A DNA stretch of 64,000 nt from Pholiota molesta (GCA_014925825.1 JACGCK010000169.1:1-64000), one strand, 5' to 3'. Positions 1-13,055 are shown, counted from the stretch's first letter. The notes: generated by a model not told the origin, from the letters alone. Numbers and translations are program-made.

Positions 1-1229
1 TGTGCGCCGGTAATCTGTCGTAGCTGAGTTCCGGCCCAGCTCGTCAATAAATGATTCCAAGATTTCATGAGGAACGTAACGTGGATAGGGTACATGTGGA
101 CAAAAAGGAAGATTTGCGAAAAAGCACGTTAGAGTATGTGGTAGTAGAATGCAACGGAAAGGGGTTTCTTGCACGAGTGTCACCGCCATCATTGAGGTTT
201 GAATTCGTTATGAATAGGAGATAGGCTGCAAGCCGCAGGATGGAGGCGTCCACATGATATCCGGCCACCCCGACTACGGCGGAGAGTTGAGCGGGCCGGG
301 GCCGACGCTGTGGGTACCTTTCCAAACGTTTGGGAATCTCAATGCTCTTCAGAGGATGCATAATCAATAGCCTTGTCGCAACCTTTTGCCGACGGTCCGC
401 ACGCGAATACTGGCCAAAGAAGTCGGCAAGAATATGAGGAAAAATTGAAATGACTGGTGACAATGGCTCCAGCACGGTCTCAGCGAATCAGATATGAGAG
501 GAACCCTCCGTCCACATATAGACACGGAGAATATGTGAACGTGGAAGTCACAGAGTAGCGACGTGTGTAGCCGTTTGGGTTTAGGCTCGGTTTTCCCAAG
601 CAGTGTTCTCCCGGTGCTCGAACCAAAATTCAGGGCCTTGATAAAGTGAGTCTTCCTTCCCATTGCAAAATGGATCCGCATTGTTCATGAGACTTCTTCA
701 ACTCGACAAAAATTGACACCCAAAAGAGCTGGTTAAGCCGGTGTATAGAGGTTGGCGATCTTTATTATATTTGCCAATGTCCAAAGTCTGTTCAGCGACA
801 GGGTTGTTATGCGTCTTGATGAAAATTAGTCCTTGAGCAAAGATTTTAAGGCGTCGATCTGCGATAAACTCAGCATAGACACGAGGGCTATGTCCCATTG
901 AAAGGACTTACAAACGAGGGATATGTCTCCAAATGACTTTTTGTAGACAGTAGCACATCGAAGCGTCCTTCAAGTTGAGCTTTCGGAAGGCTTGAGGAGG
1001 CGGCATGGCGCCTGCGGCCTAAGAAACGTCCGTCCATTCATTGGCAAGGAGTCCAAGGCTCATGCTGGCCCTGGACTCTGTTCGGAACGCGCAGCAATAG
1101 TAAATTTGTTCAGGATGGAAGTACGAAAGTCAAAGAGAGTTTGTCGCGTGATGTATTATAAGTGTGACATTGATTATATAATACAATTTCTAAATAAGGT
1201 ATTTAGCGTCACGCCACGCACAATGTGAC
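1..1229. other. Left flank, no gene recognised
   Basis: Several short open frames lie on the minus strand (for example 698-898 and 65-475), but none carries a motif I recognise and they are separated by stops. They could be exon pieces of a minus-strand gene running off the left edge of the window. The last 100 bases are AT-rich and abut the large element that starts at 1233. I make no functional call. Confidence 0.4.
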
Positions 1230-1232
1230 AGA

Positions 1233-3150
1233 CACTGCTGCGGTGGGGATCTTTTCAAACGTGGAAAAATCTTTGGACGTTTTGTGACATTTGTACGATA
1301 CATTTATTAGGTAGGAAAATGTATGTAAAAAGTGAGATTTTTAGCCCCGGAATAAACCCCAAATATGTCAAGTTGTCCAAAAATTCTTCAACAAGACAAT
1401 TGAGAGATCTTCCGTCACTTTCTCTCAAAGGAAAAGAAACAATAAAGGTGACATTCAATAAGACTTTACCAAAATGGGAAAATTGCTTATTTTTGGACCA
1501 GGCAAATAATAAGGAAATGTCACGTACAACAGACCTTTTTGTGTCTGTTTATTGTCTGATTTACCAATGGATTTAGCGTTCTAGGATATCTATTCTTAAA
1601 GGAGACATTTTGACGAACAAAAAACCTCAAGTATTGGGATAATATTTTCCTAATTGCTGAATCACTCATTCTTCTCATTCATTTTTCGTTTGCACAAATA
1701 AAACTGAAAATATCTCATTCACCTGTTTGGAAAATTGATCGCGAGATCAGTACGTCGCTCATCCCGTCGCTCAGTCCCTCGCTCATCGAGTGATGTCGCG
1801 TTGGCTGAGCGCGGGAATAATTCACGTGATCCGACGCGACCGATGTTTGCACTCTCTGCTCATGTACTACCCATCTCCTTCCCTCCTCGATGTGCCCTGG
1901 GTCTCTAAGGCATATCACTCCTACTTCCCAGCGTGTTGTCATTAATACGGACCTATGCGATGCCTAGTGGCCAACATCATACGATGGCAACGACGACCGC
2001 AAGTACGACGCACCACCGCACTTTTGGTTGTTTCAGCCCCGTCGATGCGCCTTTTTTAAGCGGTGCTTTCAGCCGGTCGAAAACTATGGGACTTGAGGGG
2101 CAAATAGCCAAGGAAACAGGCTGGGACTGGCTAACAGGAGTCCAAAAGGTGCGCCGGAATACTAAATTGAGCGTCTACCCTCCATCTGACTTTCCTTTCT
2201 CATCCAAGAGTCCTATGCTAGCTACAAGCGCCGCATCTCCTCGTCACCCACAACCCTCAACGTCAACGGCGTTCGCGCCCTCCAAACCCCTTCGACCCCA
2301 ACACGTGTGATACGATCGCAACGCCAAGCAGCCGTCGACGAGATAGACGACGACGGACCCGCCGCTGGTTTGCGCTTGCACTCGCCTGCGCCGACTCTCC
2401 TCGACCTCGACGGCGATTCCAGGATCTAAGGACGGAGTGGTTAGCCAACTCGCGTATGGGATGGGCATGGAGGAACACACGAGGCGGGTGCGAGGGTGCG
2501 TACGGTACGTCCGAGCTCATCACGTCGTTCTGCGCGTCAAGTTGACGACGCCTTGGCACCGCAGGGCACGAACATCCTCTTGCCACCCACGACGACCCAT
2601 TCGACGCCGCGGGAGGCGTCGTTCGGTGCTGGTGGACGATGCCAACGTAAGCACACTTCCGTTGGACTGAACTTGTACTTACTTCGGTCATGCAGTTCCC
2701 GCCCCATTAACCACCAACTCGCGCGGCATCCGCGTTTTCGAACCGCCACGATCGTGTGCAACAATGTTCGCAAGACAACGACGATGGAGCCCGAAGTTTG
2801 CTCACGCCCTCGACATCGATTGCACGGCCTAGCGACGGCACAAGTCAGCCAGAGGTCAGACGTCGTGCCTGGGACGTACGCGGCGGAAGAAAGCGGGCGC
2901 GATACGGCGCACGGCCACGTATACGGCACGTCTCACCGCCGCAGGAAACGCTGATGGTGGCGGCGCGTGTAGCACTTGCACAGCAGGGCACGTACACACC
3001 GCTTGCCACCCCCGGACGGCTGCGCCCACCGATCCCCGCACTGCTCGACGCATCGCTCGCCGACGAGCCCGCCCTCTCATGGCCCTTGCCCATCTGCGTC
3101 GATCGTCCTGGACGGCGCCGTGCCCTGCGGGAAGGACGGCAGTGATCGTC
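1233..3150 (+). repeat. Left arm of the long inverted repeat
   Basis: This stretch is repeated in inverted orientation at about 9530-13052 once the nested element there is removed. An AT-rich outer part (1233-1790) is followed by a GC-rich inner part (2200-3150) full of unstable open frames in all six phases. The inner part around 2756-3090 matches the reverse complement of 9560-9900 almost base for base. This arm lacks the nested element and therefore preserves the empty target site, near 1788-1795, for the insertion in the other arm. Confidence 0.75.
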
Positions 3151-6100
3151 AGCAGGGGGCAGCACGGATTCCTTGGGACGTACCAAACACGCTCGCGCAC
3201 GGATCGCCGCGAGGGGGTGGCAGGACGCGGCGCGGGTGGACTGTAAATGCGAGAGAACGTTTGACGTGCGGACAGACGAGGCAGACAGCAGCGCGAATGC
3301 CACTAGTAGTAGCGCCTCGCAGACACTCACCCATGCGCAGCGCATTCATGCTCGCGTTCGTGCTCGTGCCATCCTCCCCAACCCGCCCGCACTCACCGTC
3401 TACACGTACAATTAGTGCTGCGTATGCAGCACTGTGCGGCGTGGAGACGCGTCGTGCCTAGTGTGAAAGCGACACTCACCGGATGCTCATCGCTTTCAAG
3501 TTGTATGCAGAGTACATTGTCCGAAGTAGGATATGTGCCCTCAATAAACTTTGATTTCTCTACTTCTGCATTCTAATGTTCACAAGAACCGTGCTAGTAG
3601 AGTTGAATGCCAGTCCATGACAGTGTAAAAATTGCGTGCAAATTTTGGCCTCCCAATAAAATGAACAGTGCTAAATAGAAAGACGATCATTCGTTGTTCA
3701 TTGCTTTCCGTCGTTTTTGGAAGACACTGATGCCTTTAAGCACCAAAACGGGATGTGTGCTTTCCATTTTGCACGAAAATAGCGAGATAATTGTGTTAAT
3801 TTGTTTGTTGCTTATCGCTTTCCACTATTTTTGGAAGACGCTCATCTCATTTGGTACAAAATGCTTGAAAATGACATGAGCGTCTTGTGAGCGTCTTCCT
3901 AAATGATGGATGTCATTGGAAAACAATGAGTGTCTTGTGTCGTTGGTCAATTATGCATGGTTTTGACATTAAATTATTACAGTTGGCAAACCGCAATCAG
4001 AATTATGCCGAAGCTCTGGGTTAAGGCTATTGTCCTCGCTGTTTGGGATGAGTATCTATCATCGCTTTTGATTTTGGTGACATGCTGGAAACAATAGGAA
4101 CACAGATATCACGGTTTATCTTAGACTGGGATGACCGTATATCATTGATTTTGGTTTTGGCGACATGCTGGGAACAATAGAAACATGCCCAGGTAGTTTT
4201 TCAACAAACTGAACGTTATATTTATATAATATGTGGGAGAGTGGGTGATCACAAATTTTTGAACGCCTGAACACACTGTGAGTAGTGACCTTTGCAGACT
4301 CCTTAGTGATGAACATAGGTGATATCAGCTTTATATTTATGGGGAAGTGTTACTTATAGAATATCTTTGGAATATCTATGTGTAAAAACAGTAAAATAGC
4401 TACTCGTACTCTCCAATCCTTGCCAACGCCATCGCCGACGATGAACGCCTAAAATTTGAACTCCGTCTGAAATCAAATATCTATGCAAAGCGACGTAGTT
4501 ATTGATTTTGTCTTATCCACCATCCAAGTCAAATCCAAGCCCTCCCACCCCTCTCCACACATATTTCTCTGCCCCTCACATCCCTCAAGTGCTGGGCTGG
4601 AGCTCATCCAAGTGCGATCGCCGATCACCCAAGTGTACACCCTCGAATGACAACGCGCCAACGACACAACAAGTTACGATGCGAGGATGATGCAATGATG
4701 TGAATACTACATGGCGATACAACGATGACTGCGACGCGACAATGACGACACCAACACGACTGCACCTTTTATTGAGGTGATAGGACAGAGCACGGATTGA
4801 GCCGCGTGGCTGGTTGGAGGAGCCGAGTGGAAATTTAAATGAAGGCAATAGGTGTGTCCCCTGCAACTTCCATCATCTCTAGATGCTCATATCTGGCCTC
4901 CTCCCCACAGCATCTGTTCACAGCGGCAAGGAGCAAGGTCACCACTATGTGTATCCCTGTCTGCCGGCAGCGGCCGCATCCTGGCCGCATCTTCATCGTC
5001 AGTGCCGCTTCCCTTTTCCACCGCCTCCCTTCGCCGCGCACCGGCTCCACACTTGCTGCCAGGTCATCGTGACAAAGCGGTGTGCACAGAGGCGCCGATG
5101 AATGAGATTGGGGCACCTGCAGGCAAGTCTCATTTTCTACAAGCAGCTTGAGCTCACGCCTGGGCTCGTCATTTGTTAACATACCTTTCCTCAAAGTACT
5201 GACTCAATTTGCAAGAATATGAAAACAGAATCGACCCAAGTACCTGCCCACCGTGCTGCCCTCATCCAATTGACATTGCCAAACGAGCCGAGCACCCATG
5301 CTCTCGCCGGTTCGAGCACCATCGGTGGTTTGAGCGCCCGAGGAACCCCAACAAGCCATCAAAGGTTCAAGCGCCTAGCACCCGCCCTCGTCCAGCCGCC
5401 GTCGCCATGTTCTTGCCGGTTCGAGCGCCTGTGAGCCCCGATGGCTGCGAGACTCCTGGCAAATGATGCAAGCCACATAAAGGCTTGCATCGCGTCGGTC
5501 GCTCTGATGCGGCGTTCGGCGGCTGGGCTACCGATGAACATATGGGCAGTCCCTTCGCGCCCGAGCATGCCCGAACGTACAAATGACATCGACCAAGCCA
5601 CCTCCAGATGGACATGCAAGCAATGTTGACCAGCTCGACGAGTCGACGATGACGAATGTCTCCAGGCCCCCACATCTGGAAAATGGCTTCCAAGTCCAAT
5701 TCCTGCCCATCTCCGGGCCTGGCCATCGACGACGACCCCCGAGCGACGACCACTGTGATGACGACGACTCCATCAGACCCGGCGTTCGGCGCCTCGTGAG
5801 GTGTCCACCACCTTCCAACTGCAACGGCATTCGCGACAAGCGCCGCAGCATCGACAATCCGACCACCAACTGCCATTGGGACCCGGCAATGAATCCACAA
5901 TGCAGAGCCAACGGTCGACAAAGACGACGAGAACAAAACATTGACGACAATGCCCTGCGAAGCGCTTTGGGTGATGACGGCAAGTCCAGCAAGCACCGTG
6001 TTCGATGCCGCGGGAGACGCTTGACTGGTGGTGTGGGCACTTGCATCATGTCTCAGTAGAACAAAAATATGTAATTTGGTGGAAAATACTATAGCCTATA

Positions 6101-9100
6101 CACAATCTCTGCCATCGTTGTGAATTGCAGGTCCTTCGAACTGCTGCCTAAGGTGGCCAAAGTGTATACCTCTACTGCTGGAGATAATACTGATTGCACA
6201 AGCCCACTTAAGCATCTCCACACCGCGGAGACTGCAATATGTGCAGTGCTCTTTGTGTGTGTAGATGGTACAGTGGACCTGGGTGCAAACTGGCCTCGGG
6301 CAAACCTAAGCAGGCTGAGCTCCCGCGCTTGACATGCTTGTGTTTGAGCAGGTGATAGTGCTACTTGCTCAAGCGCCCACCATGCTGGTGTCGTTGTCCT
6401 CGAGATCTGTTTCCATGAGGGGGCAGCTGCTGGGCAATGTTGCACGGCACCGCTTGCCCTCGCATCTGTTGTGTTCACAGGGGGCCGATGGTGCCGTCAT
6501 CCTCGATCTCGTCAGGAGACGTCTGCTGCGGCATCTGTCATTGGGTGATGTCGTGTGGCACCATCTGCCTTGGGTCCGTCGTGCTTGTAGGGGGCCGATG
6601 GTGCCGCATACGCCATTGGGAAATGGTGCCACGTCCGCCATTGGGCGATTGGGCGCCAGTGTGCATACAGATGTGGGTGTTGTGACGTGGGATACGGTGG
6701 GGCAGGCGATGGCACCGTCGTGGCACCTGTTGTCGCGATGTCGCCCTCATTGAAAGGGGGTGGTAAGTGACTTAGAGTTCGGTGGTTGGTGGGTCATTAC
6801 TCACCTTGTGGCGTTGCTCCTACCACTCATCTCTCCGCCACTGCCATCACGGACCCTGCAATCGTATGTTTGTGTGCCAATGGGATTGCTGCTGTATTGA
6901 GAGGGGTGCATGGTGAAATGGAGGGGGTTGTGGTGGAGGAAAGGAAGAGAGCGATGTGACGTTTGGTGTTCGTCATGTCCCACCTATATTGGTGCCGGTG
7001 AGCGAGTGCCCAAAATGGAAGGTCTCCGTTCATTTGTAATAAGCGTCTATCATCGCTTTTGATAGTTGGTGACATCCTGAAAACAATAGAGATGTACTCA
7101 GATAATTTTGAATGAAATGCAGCTTATGTTTATGTGATCTATAATGGAGTGAGTGATTTGTGAAAACTTACCTGAATTTGTTGTAGCCTGTGAATGCATG
7201 CCCACTGTTAGACTGAACAGTGAACAAAAAAAATGCATGAGCGTCTTCCCAAAACGGAAGGCGATGAGCTTCCACCCTCCGCCTTCATATACCACGCCTC
7301 AGGCATGTCCACATGCTGTAGAGGATACAATGACGATTGCGGCAGCGGCGCCATCAGCGATGCATACAGCAGCGACACCGAGGTGCCCGGGTTATACATC
7401 GCCGAGTCGCCTGGTATGTTTGCGATGCTGGAGGAGGGGTGGTAGTATGGCGCGAGCATAGGTGCATGGCACCAGAAGGGTGCATGGCAGCGGCAGGCAG
7501 GAGGCACTGCATGGTGCTCGAGCTACTCGCAGCATGCAGACTTGCAGTAAGGTGCATCAACTCCGTGCGGAGATGCTCGAACTCGGCCTTGGTGGCGTAT
7601 TTCTCGCTGTTCGCGCACTGTTCATCATCCATATAATGCAATAAAACAATTATATCCTATTGATTTATATTCTACATAAACTAGAACAGCTTGAGATATG
7701 CAATGGGTATACATGGGTAAGGGGGTATAATTCATAGGTCGCGGGGTTGATATCGTGAGTGGGAGAAGTGGGCGCCGCAGAGGGACGGCGCGAATTGAAC
7801 ATGTTCGCTTCGCTTCACTTGACGATTCCGGCGTCTGACCCTGCGCCGCTTGAACACACGCTCCCCTCCGTTGGGAAGTCGTCCGGCCTGTCGACGCTCG
7901 TCAGGGCTCAACGCGAGATTGAACAGGCGGGGTCGCTGTACAGCAGACGGGGGCGCTGAGGAGGACGGCGCCAGCCCGAACGCACCGCCCGTCGCTGAGC
8001 AGCGTCCGCCCTGCTCTCCGACCTTCGCAGACCACCCACGCCGATCGCCATCGTCCTGCGCAGCGGTAGCAGCATCCGGTTCGCGAGCACGTCGTGCCAT
8101 GCCACCCGCGGCGATCCACGCTCAGTTCGTGCGCGAGCGTGTCTGGTACGTGCCAATGGATCTGTACCCCCGTGGACCGACCAACCGCAACTGACGGAAT
8201 GGACTCTCTCCTTCCCGGAGCGCATCGCCGTCCAGGACGAACGACGAATGTGGGAAGGGGCTACGTGAGAGGGCCGGTGCTCGTCGGCGGGGGCGTCAAA
8301 GAGAGTGGCAATGGGCGGGAGGCGCCGGCGTCCGGGGGTGGTAAGTGGCGAAACGATGTTGCTACCCTTCCGTGTAAGCACTAACCATCCTGTCGAATGT
8401 GCCCTCATGTTGTTTCGAGCCCGTGTCCGCCGCCTCGTATATTCAAGTTTGTCCATTCCACCCGACTTCCAGCTGAATTAGTCCCTAGTGTCTGCCATCG
8501 AATCGATGAAAAGTTGTCGACGAGAGCCATTGAGAGCGAGGGCATACGGCAGGTGTAGTAGCGGTGGGGCCCCGTCGCCGTCGTCGGCTAGCAACCAACT
8601 ATGCCTCACGCGGCGCCGAACGGTGGCCTGGTGTTCATACGGGACATGTCGTCGTCGCCCATGGCATGGTCGTTGGGACAAGATGGGATAGCGCTCTAGA
8701 TCCCACCATGATACCACGGGCCGAAATGAACCGGCAGGCCGGCGTGTTTAGCGTAAGTAACAGAAAATGGAAAGCGATGAGCGTCTTGCACGAGAAGGCG
8801 ACGTCGACTTGCTATGTAGCAATGGAGTTATAGCAACACAACATCGCCTGCCCGCGTAAGACGCTCATTGCCTAAATAATCACTACACAATAAAAATGTG
8901 CTACACAATAAAAGAGCATTGATGAAATAGGTAATAATTCATGAGATTCGTGTTGATACAATGGATGCACTTGTGACTTACTCGTCAAACACCATCGCTA
9001 CGTAGCGAGTCGACGTCGTCTTCTCGTGCAAGACGCTCATCGCTTTCCATTTTCGGAAGACGCTCATGCGAACATCTTAGATCCAGATTCCAAGTAATCA

Positions 9101-9529
9101 ATTTAATTGTAATATAATCAGTAGCCTACTTTTTCATAAAGCAGCCGCTCATCAAATGGCTGATAATTGAAGTATGATAACCATTATACACCAGTGGGCC
9201 GGGCTGGTGTATGGCACGGGTAACCCCCAGGCCTCGGAGGCCAGACCCCAGCCCTTACTCTCCAAACCTGTCACTCGTGCATAAGGGTACGAGATTTAGT
9301 GGGTTTGGGTAGCCTACTAGCGGGTAAGGACCCTCAGGCGTCTGCATACCGCAGAGGCTGCAATTGCGGCTCTCGTTGTGTATGCAGACGGCTGATGCAG
9401 ACGGCCGAGGTGCCACCCTGCATCATCGAATGCACCCACTGTCCGCGTCATAACTCAGCCGCCATCGGTGCGCTCAGATGCAGTCTGACATCCACAGCGA
9501 GCGCCATCTGTTGCCGCGTCATCGTTTGT
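3151..9529. other. Interior of the long-TIR element, no coding gene seen
   Basis: This 6.4 kb interior alternates GC-rich blocks (3150-3460, 5200-6060, 7740-8400) with AT-rich stretches. Many long open frames in the GC-rich blocks overlap on both strands and show no protein motifs, so I treat them as by-products of base composition. The block at 8090-8400 repeats 2990-3215 in inverted orientation. A phrase containing atcatcgcttttgat followed by ggtgacat recurs near 4054 and 7045, with a diverged copy near 4140. Text near 6205-6260 resembles 9340-9390. No transposase was found. Confidence 0.5.
8763..9054. repeat. Small foldback repeat, about 58-bp arms
   Basis: The arm at 8763-8820 and the arm at 8997-9054 are inverted copies with only a few mismatches, separated by about 175 AT-rich bases. 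The arm core contains AAAGCGATGAGCGTCTT. Related text recurs near 3697-3740, 3810-3855 and 7233-7270, so this core is a dispersed short repeat. The layout fits a foldback MITE, but I could not define a target duplication. Confidence 0.5.
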
Positions 9530-10882
9530 TGTCGTCAGCCGCCATCCAGGACGATCGACGCAGATGGGCGAGGGGCCACGAGAAGGCGGGCTCGTCGGCG
9601 GGCGATGCGTCGAGCAGTGTGGGGATCGGTGGGCGCAGGTGTCCGGGGGTGGCAAGCGGTGTGTACGTGCCCTGCTGTGCAAGTGCTACGCGCGCCGCCG
9701 TCGTCAGCGTTTCCTGCGGCGGTGAGACGTACCGTATACGTGGCCGTGCGCCGTATCGCGCCCGCTTTCTTCCGCCGCGTACGTCCCAGGCACGACGTCT
9801 GACCTCTGGCTGACTTGTGCCGTCGCTAGGCCGTGCAATCGATGTCGAGGGCGTGAGCAAACTTCGGGCTCCATCGTCGTTGTCTTGCGAACATTGTTGC
9901 ACATGACAATGGGGGTCAAAAACGCGGATGCCGCACGAGGTGGTGGGTGATGGGTGGCGGGAACTGCATGGCCGAAGTAAGTGCGAGTTCGGTCCAACGG
10001 AAGTGCACTTACGTTGGCATCATCCACCAGCACCGAACAACGTCTGGCGTCAAATGGATCGTCGTGGATGGCGAGAGGGTGTTCGTGCCCTGCGGTGCCA
10101 AGGCGTCGTCAACTTGACGGGCAGAGCGTCGTGATGAGCTCGGACGTACCGCGTACGCGCCCTCGCGCCCGCTCGTATGTCCCTCCACGCCCATCCCATC
10201 CGCGAGTCGGCTAACCACTCCGTCGCTAGATCCTGGAATCGCCGTCGAGGTCGAGGAGAGTCGGCGAGGGCGAGTTCAAGCGCGAATCAGCGGCGGGTTC
10301 CATCGTCGTCGAGTCGTCGACGGCTGCTATGACGTTGTGATCGTATCACGCGTGTTCGGGTCGAGGGTTTGGAGAGCGCGAACACCATCGACGTTGAAGG
10401 TGGTGTGGTGACGACGAGACGCGGCGCTAGTAGCTAGCATAGGAATGTTGGATGAGAACGGAAAGTCAGATAGAGGGAAGATGGTCAATTTAAGCATTCC
10501 GGCGCACCTTTTGGACTGCTGTTAGCCAGTCCCAGCCTGTTTCCTTGATTATCTGCCCCTCGAGTCCCATAGCTTTCGACCGGCCAAAAGCACTGCTTGA
10601 AAAAGGTGCGGTGGTGCTTCGTACTTGCGGTCATCGTCACCGTCGTATGCCGTTGACAATTAATGACAAATGCGCTGGGAAGTAGTATTGATATGCCTCG
10701 GAGACCCAGGGCACATCGAGGAGGGAAGGAGGTGTGTATGCGTCGTCCGATATGCCTAGGCGACCCAGGGCACATCGATGATTGAAGGAGATGTGTACAC
10801 GAGCAGTGGGTACCAACGCCGGTTGCGTCAGATCACGTGAATTATTCCCGCGCTCAGCCAACGCGACAGCACTCGATGAGAG

Positions 10883-12498
10883 TGGGGGTGGGCATAGCCC
10901 GGTTGCGCGGCGTGTTGATTAGTAAGCAGATCAGTCGCGAAAAGTTGACCGATCGCTATCTTCGCTCTTGCTACCTGTCTTTACCTCTATACACGCCCCG
11001 CTCTGCCTTGTTTTCATCATCTAAGCATTGAATTTGATCTAAGGTATGGTACACTACATTAAGAAGGCTGTATTCACTGTTGATATTGCTAAATATCAGT
11101 GAAATTGTTGTAATCATATCTCAATGGCCATCTCCACCTCTTCCCAGGTATCTTCGATGTCGCCATCCTCTGGTTCATCCAATTTCTCAAGCTCACTGAG
11201 GCTCTTTAGGATGGATTGCTGAATAGTTGCCCCTCCTCCATCAATCCAGTCTTGATATCGCTTTAAGGAAGCTCGGAGAAGAATTTCTTTGTTGTTTCGG
11301 TTACCCCAGTCTTTCTTCGTCTTTGGAAGATCAGTATCTCCACTGTATTTCTGAAACAAATCGAGCTGTAAGTCCATCTCTTTTACAATTAGAGTTTTGA
11401 CCTGATTTTCGTGTGAAATCAGCTTGCTTTGGCAGAACTCCAAGGCAGCACGTATGGTGGCAAGCTGCTGCCGCTTTTTATCTGCGTCTTTGTCTCGTTT
11501 CGATTGGGCTAGCCGTAAATCGTGTTCAACCTGCTCCTTTCGTTGTTTAGCCTCCAGGCCACTGGAGTCCACCTCCCGAGCTTTGCGCATGATATATTCA
11601 TGATCGTCTGCTTGCATCAAGGCATCCATAAATACCTGTGTGTTATTCCAGTGGTACGTCGATCCCGCATTGAACTGGTGTAATGTCAGGCAAGCTGCTT
11701 CGCGAAAGCGAACGCGGAGAGCCCCTAATGTTCCCTCGTTATGATCATTTGTTGCAGGCATCCATGCAAGTGCCAATTGGTCCGGAGTAGCGCTGTCAAT
11801 CAAGCCACCAGGTGCAAATTCCGATGTAAACCGTCTCCAGGCTGTATTCTCCTTGTTATTATGTCTGTTTAACCTGGCCTCTTTCAGCTGCTTCTTCCTT
11901 CCCTCCGACACTGATTTCTTTAAACCCATTATGGATCAATTATAGCTGCATTAAGTTGATTATGGTGCTTCCTTGGGCACAAAGTATTAGAAAAATAATT
12001 GGGAGCATAATAAACTACTGGGACATACTTCTAGTAGTGTTTCGAGCGAGAAAATAAGCTTAGATATGTTCCGAGGCCAGTTTTTCGACACTCATCACCG
12101 CCTTGCGACGCGACATGTCACGCGATGTCACACTCTAATTACGCGCCCGGACTGAATGGGATATAAGTTAGCACGAACTCACTCTTATGGTAAAATTTGA
12201 CCTCAGACAGTTTTTTTGCATCAAGTTTCGAGTTTTGGCCAGAGGATTTGCCTGTCGTGATCCTCGTTATTGAGATAGGGTGGGTGATCATAAGAGATAA
12301 CATCCTTCCAACGCGTCATTCACTTATTCCTCTGGCCAACCTCTTTATTGTAGACTTCTTACATCTGTAGATACATAAAATATATGGTAGACTTTGTGGA
12401 ACATAAGTTATTGGAGTCGGACACCTCGAGAGTCTGCTCTGAGTGACGCCAAATACTGGCAAACAAAACGCCGGCAACACGGGCAATGCCCACCCCCA
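10883..12498. mobile_element. 1.6 kb nested TIR element with 7-bp target duplication
   Basis: Both ends read inward as TGGGGGTGGGCAT followed by GCCCG and a GC-rich tail ending near CGGCGT, giving imperfect inverted repeats of about 35 bp. ATGAGAG lies immediately outside both ends (10876-10882 and 12499-12505). The matching place in the other arm of the host repeat reads ATGAGCG without an insertion, which is a direct empty-site comparison. The element carries one minus-strand reading frame (11114-11929). A 7-bp duplication does not point cleanly to one superfamily, since hAT, P and KDZ-type elements usually give 8 bp. Confidence 0.8.
11114..11929 (-). CDS. Transposon-associated protein fragment, 271 aa
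   Basis: This is one uninterrupted frame inside the nested element. The central part (about residues 60-90) has a stretch beginning HNEGTLGALRVRFRE and continuing into LHQFNAG, then a charged lysine/glutamate-rich coiled-coil-like region (about 120-190) and an acidic C-terminus. I recall similar HNEG...LHQ(F/Y)NA segments from repeated, unnamed Agaricomycete proteins that sit in DNA transposons, usually as the C-terminal part of a longer protein. The frame starts 10 bases inside an AT-rich leader and no catalytic DDE domain is visible, so the element is probably an internally deleted derivative. The function is unknown. Confidence 0.55.
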   Translation of the reverse strand: MGLKKSVSEGRKKQLKEARLNRHNNKENTAWRRFTSEFAPGGLIDSATPDQLALAWMPATNDHNEGTLGALRVRFREAACLTLHQFNAGSTYHWNNTQVFMDALMQADDHEYIMRKAREVDSSGLEAKQRKEQVEHDLRLAQSKRDKDADKKRQQLATIRAALEFCQSKLISHENQVKTLIVKEMDLQLDLFQKYSGDTDLPKTKKDWGNRNNKEILLRASLKRYQDWIDGGGATIQQSILKSLSELEKLDEPEDGDIEDTWEEVEMAIEI

Positions 12499-13055
12499 AT
12501 GAGAGAGGGACTGAGCGACGGGATGAGCGACGTACTGATCTCGCGATCAATTTTCCAAACAGGTGAATGAGATATTTTCGGTTTTATTTGTGAAACCGGA
12601 GAATGAATGAGAAGAATGAGTGATTCAGCAATTAGGAAAATATTACCCCAATACTTGAGGTTTTTTGTTCGTCAAAATGTCTCCTTTACGAATAGATATC
12701 CTAGATCACTAAATCCATCGGTAAATCTGACAATAAACAGACACAAAAAGGTCTGTTGTACGTGACATTTCCTTATTATTTGCCTGGTCCAAAAATAAGC
12801 AATTTTCCCATTTTGGTAAAGTCTTATTGAATGTCACCTTTATTGTTTCTTTTCCGTTGGGAGAAAGTGACGGAAGATCTCTCAATTGTCTCGTTGAAGA
12901 ATTTTTGAACAATTTGACATATTTAGGCGTTATTCTGGGGTCAAAAATCTCACTTTTTACATACATTTCCCTACCCAATAAACGTATCGTACAAATGTCA
13001 CAAAACGTCCAAAGATTTTTCCACGTTTGAAAAGATCCCCACCGCAGCAGTGAGA

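Larger units (their letters stand above)
1233..13052. mobile_element. 11.8 kb long-inverted-repeat element, CACTA-like ends
   Basis: The two ends are inverted copies: reading inward from 1233 and from 13052 both begin CACTGCTGCGGTGGGGATC and stay nearly identical for hundreds of bases. With the nested insertion at 10883-12498 removed, the inverted arms correspond over roughly 1233-3150 and 9530-13052. The trinucleotide AGA lies directly outside both ends (1230-1232 and 13053-13055). CACTG termini with a 3-bp target duplication are typical of the EnSpm/CACTA superfamily, but a 3-bp match can be chance and arms near 2 kb are far longer than usual, so a foldback-type composite is also possible. 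I see no transposase reading frame between the arms, so the element looks non-autonomous. Confidence 0.6.
9530..13052 (-). repeat. Right arm of the long inverted repeat
   Basis: This is the inverted counterpart of 1233-3150, interrupted by a separate 1.6 kb insertion at 10883-12498. The outer 550 bases (12505-13052) match 1233-1790 closely, and the inner part (9530-10875) matches the GC-rich left arm. Small differences such as length changes around 10485-10800 show that the arms have diverged a little since they formed. Confidence 0.75.

Noticed and set aside
1..990. Minus-strand gene in the left flank
   Set aside because: The short frames could not be joined with convincing splice sites, and no family was recognised.
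2244..3461. Many overlapping long frames in the GC-rich arm
   Set aside because: All six phases are open over the same stretch, which is a base-composition effect in a repeat, and no frame resembles a protein family.
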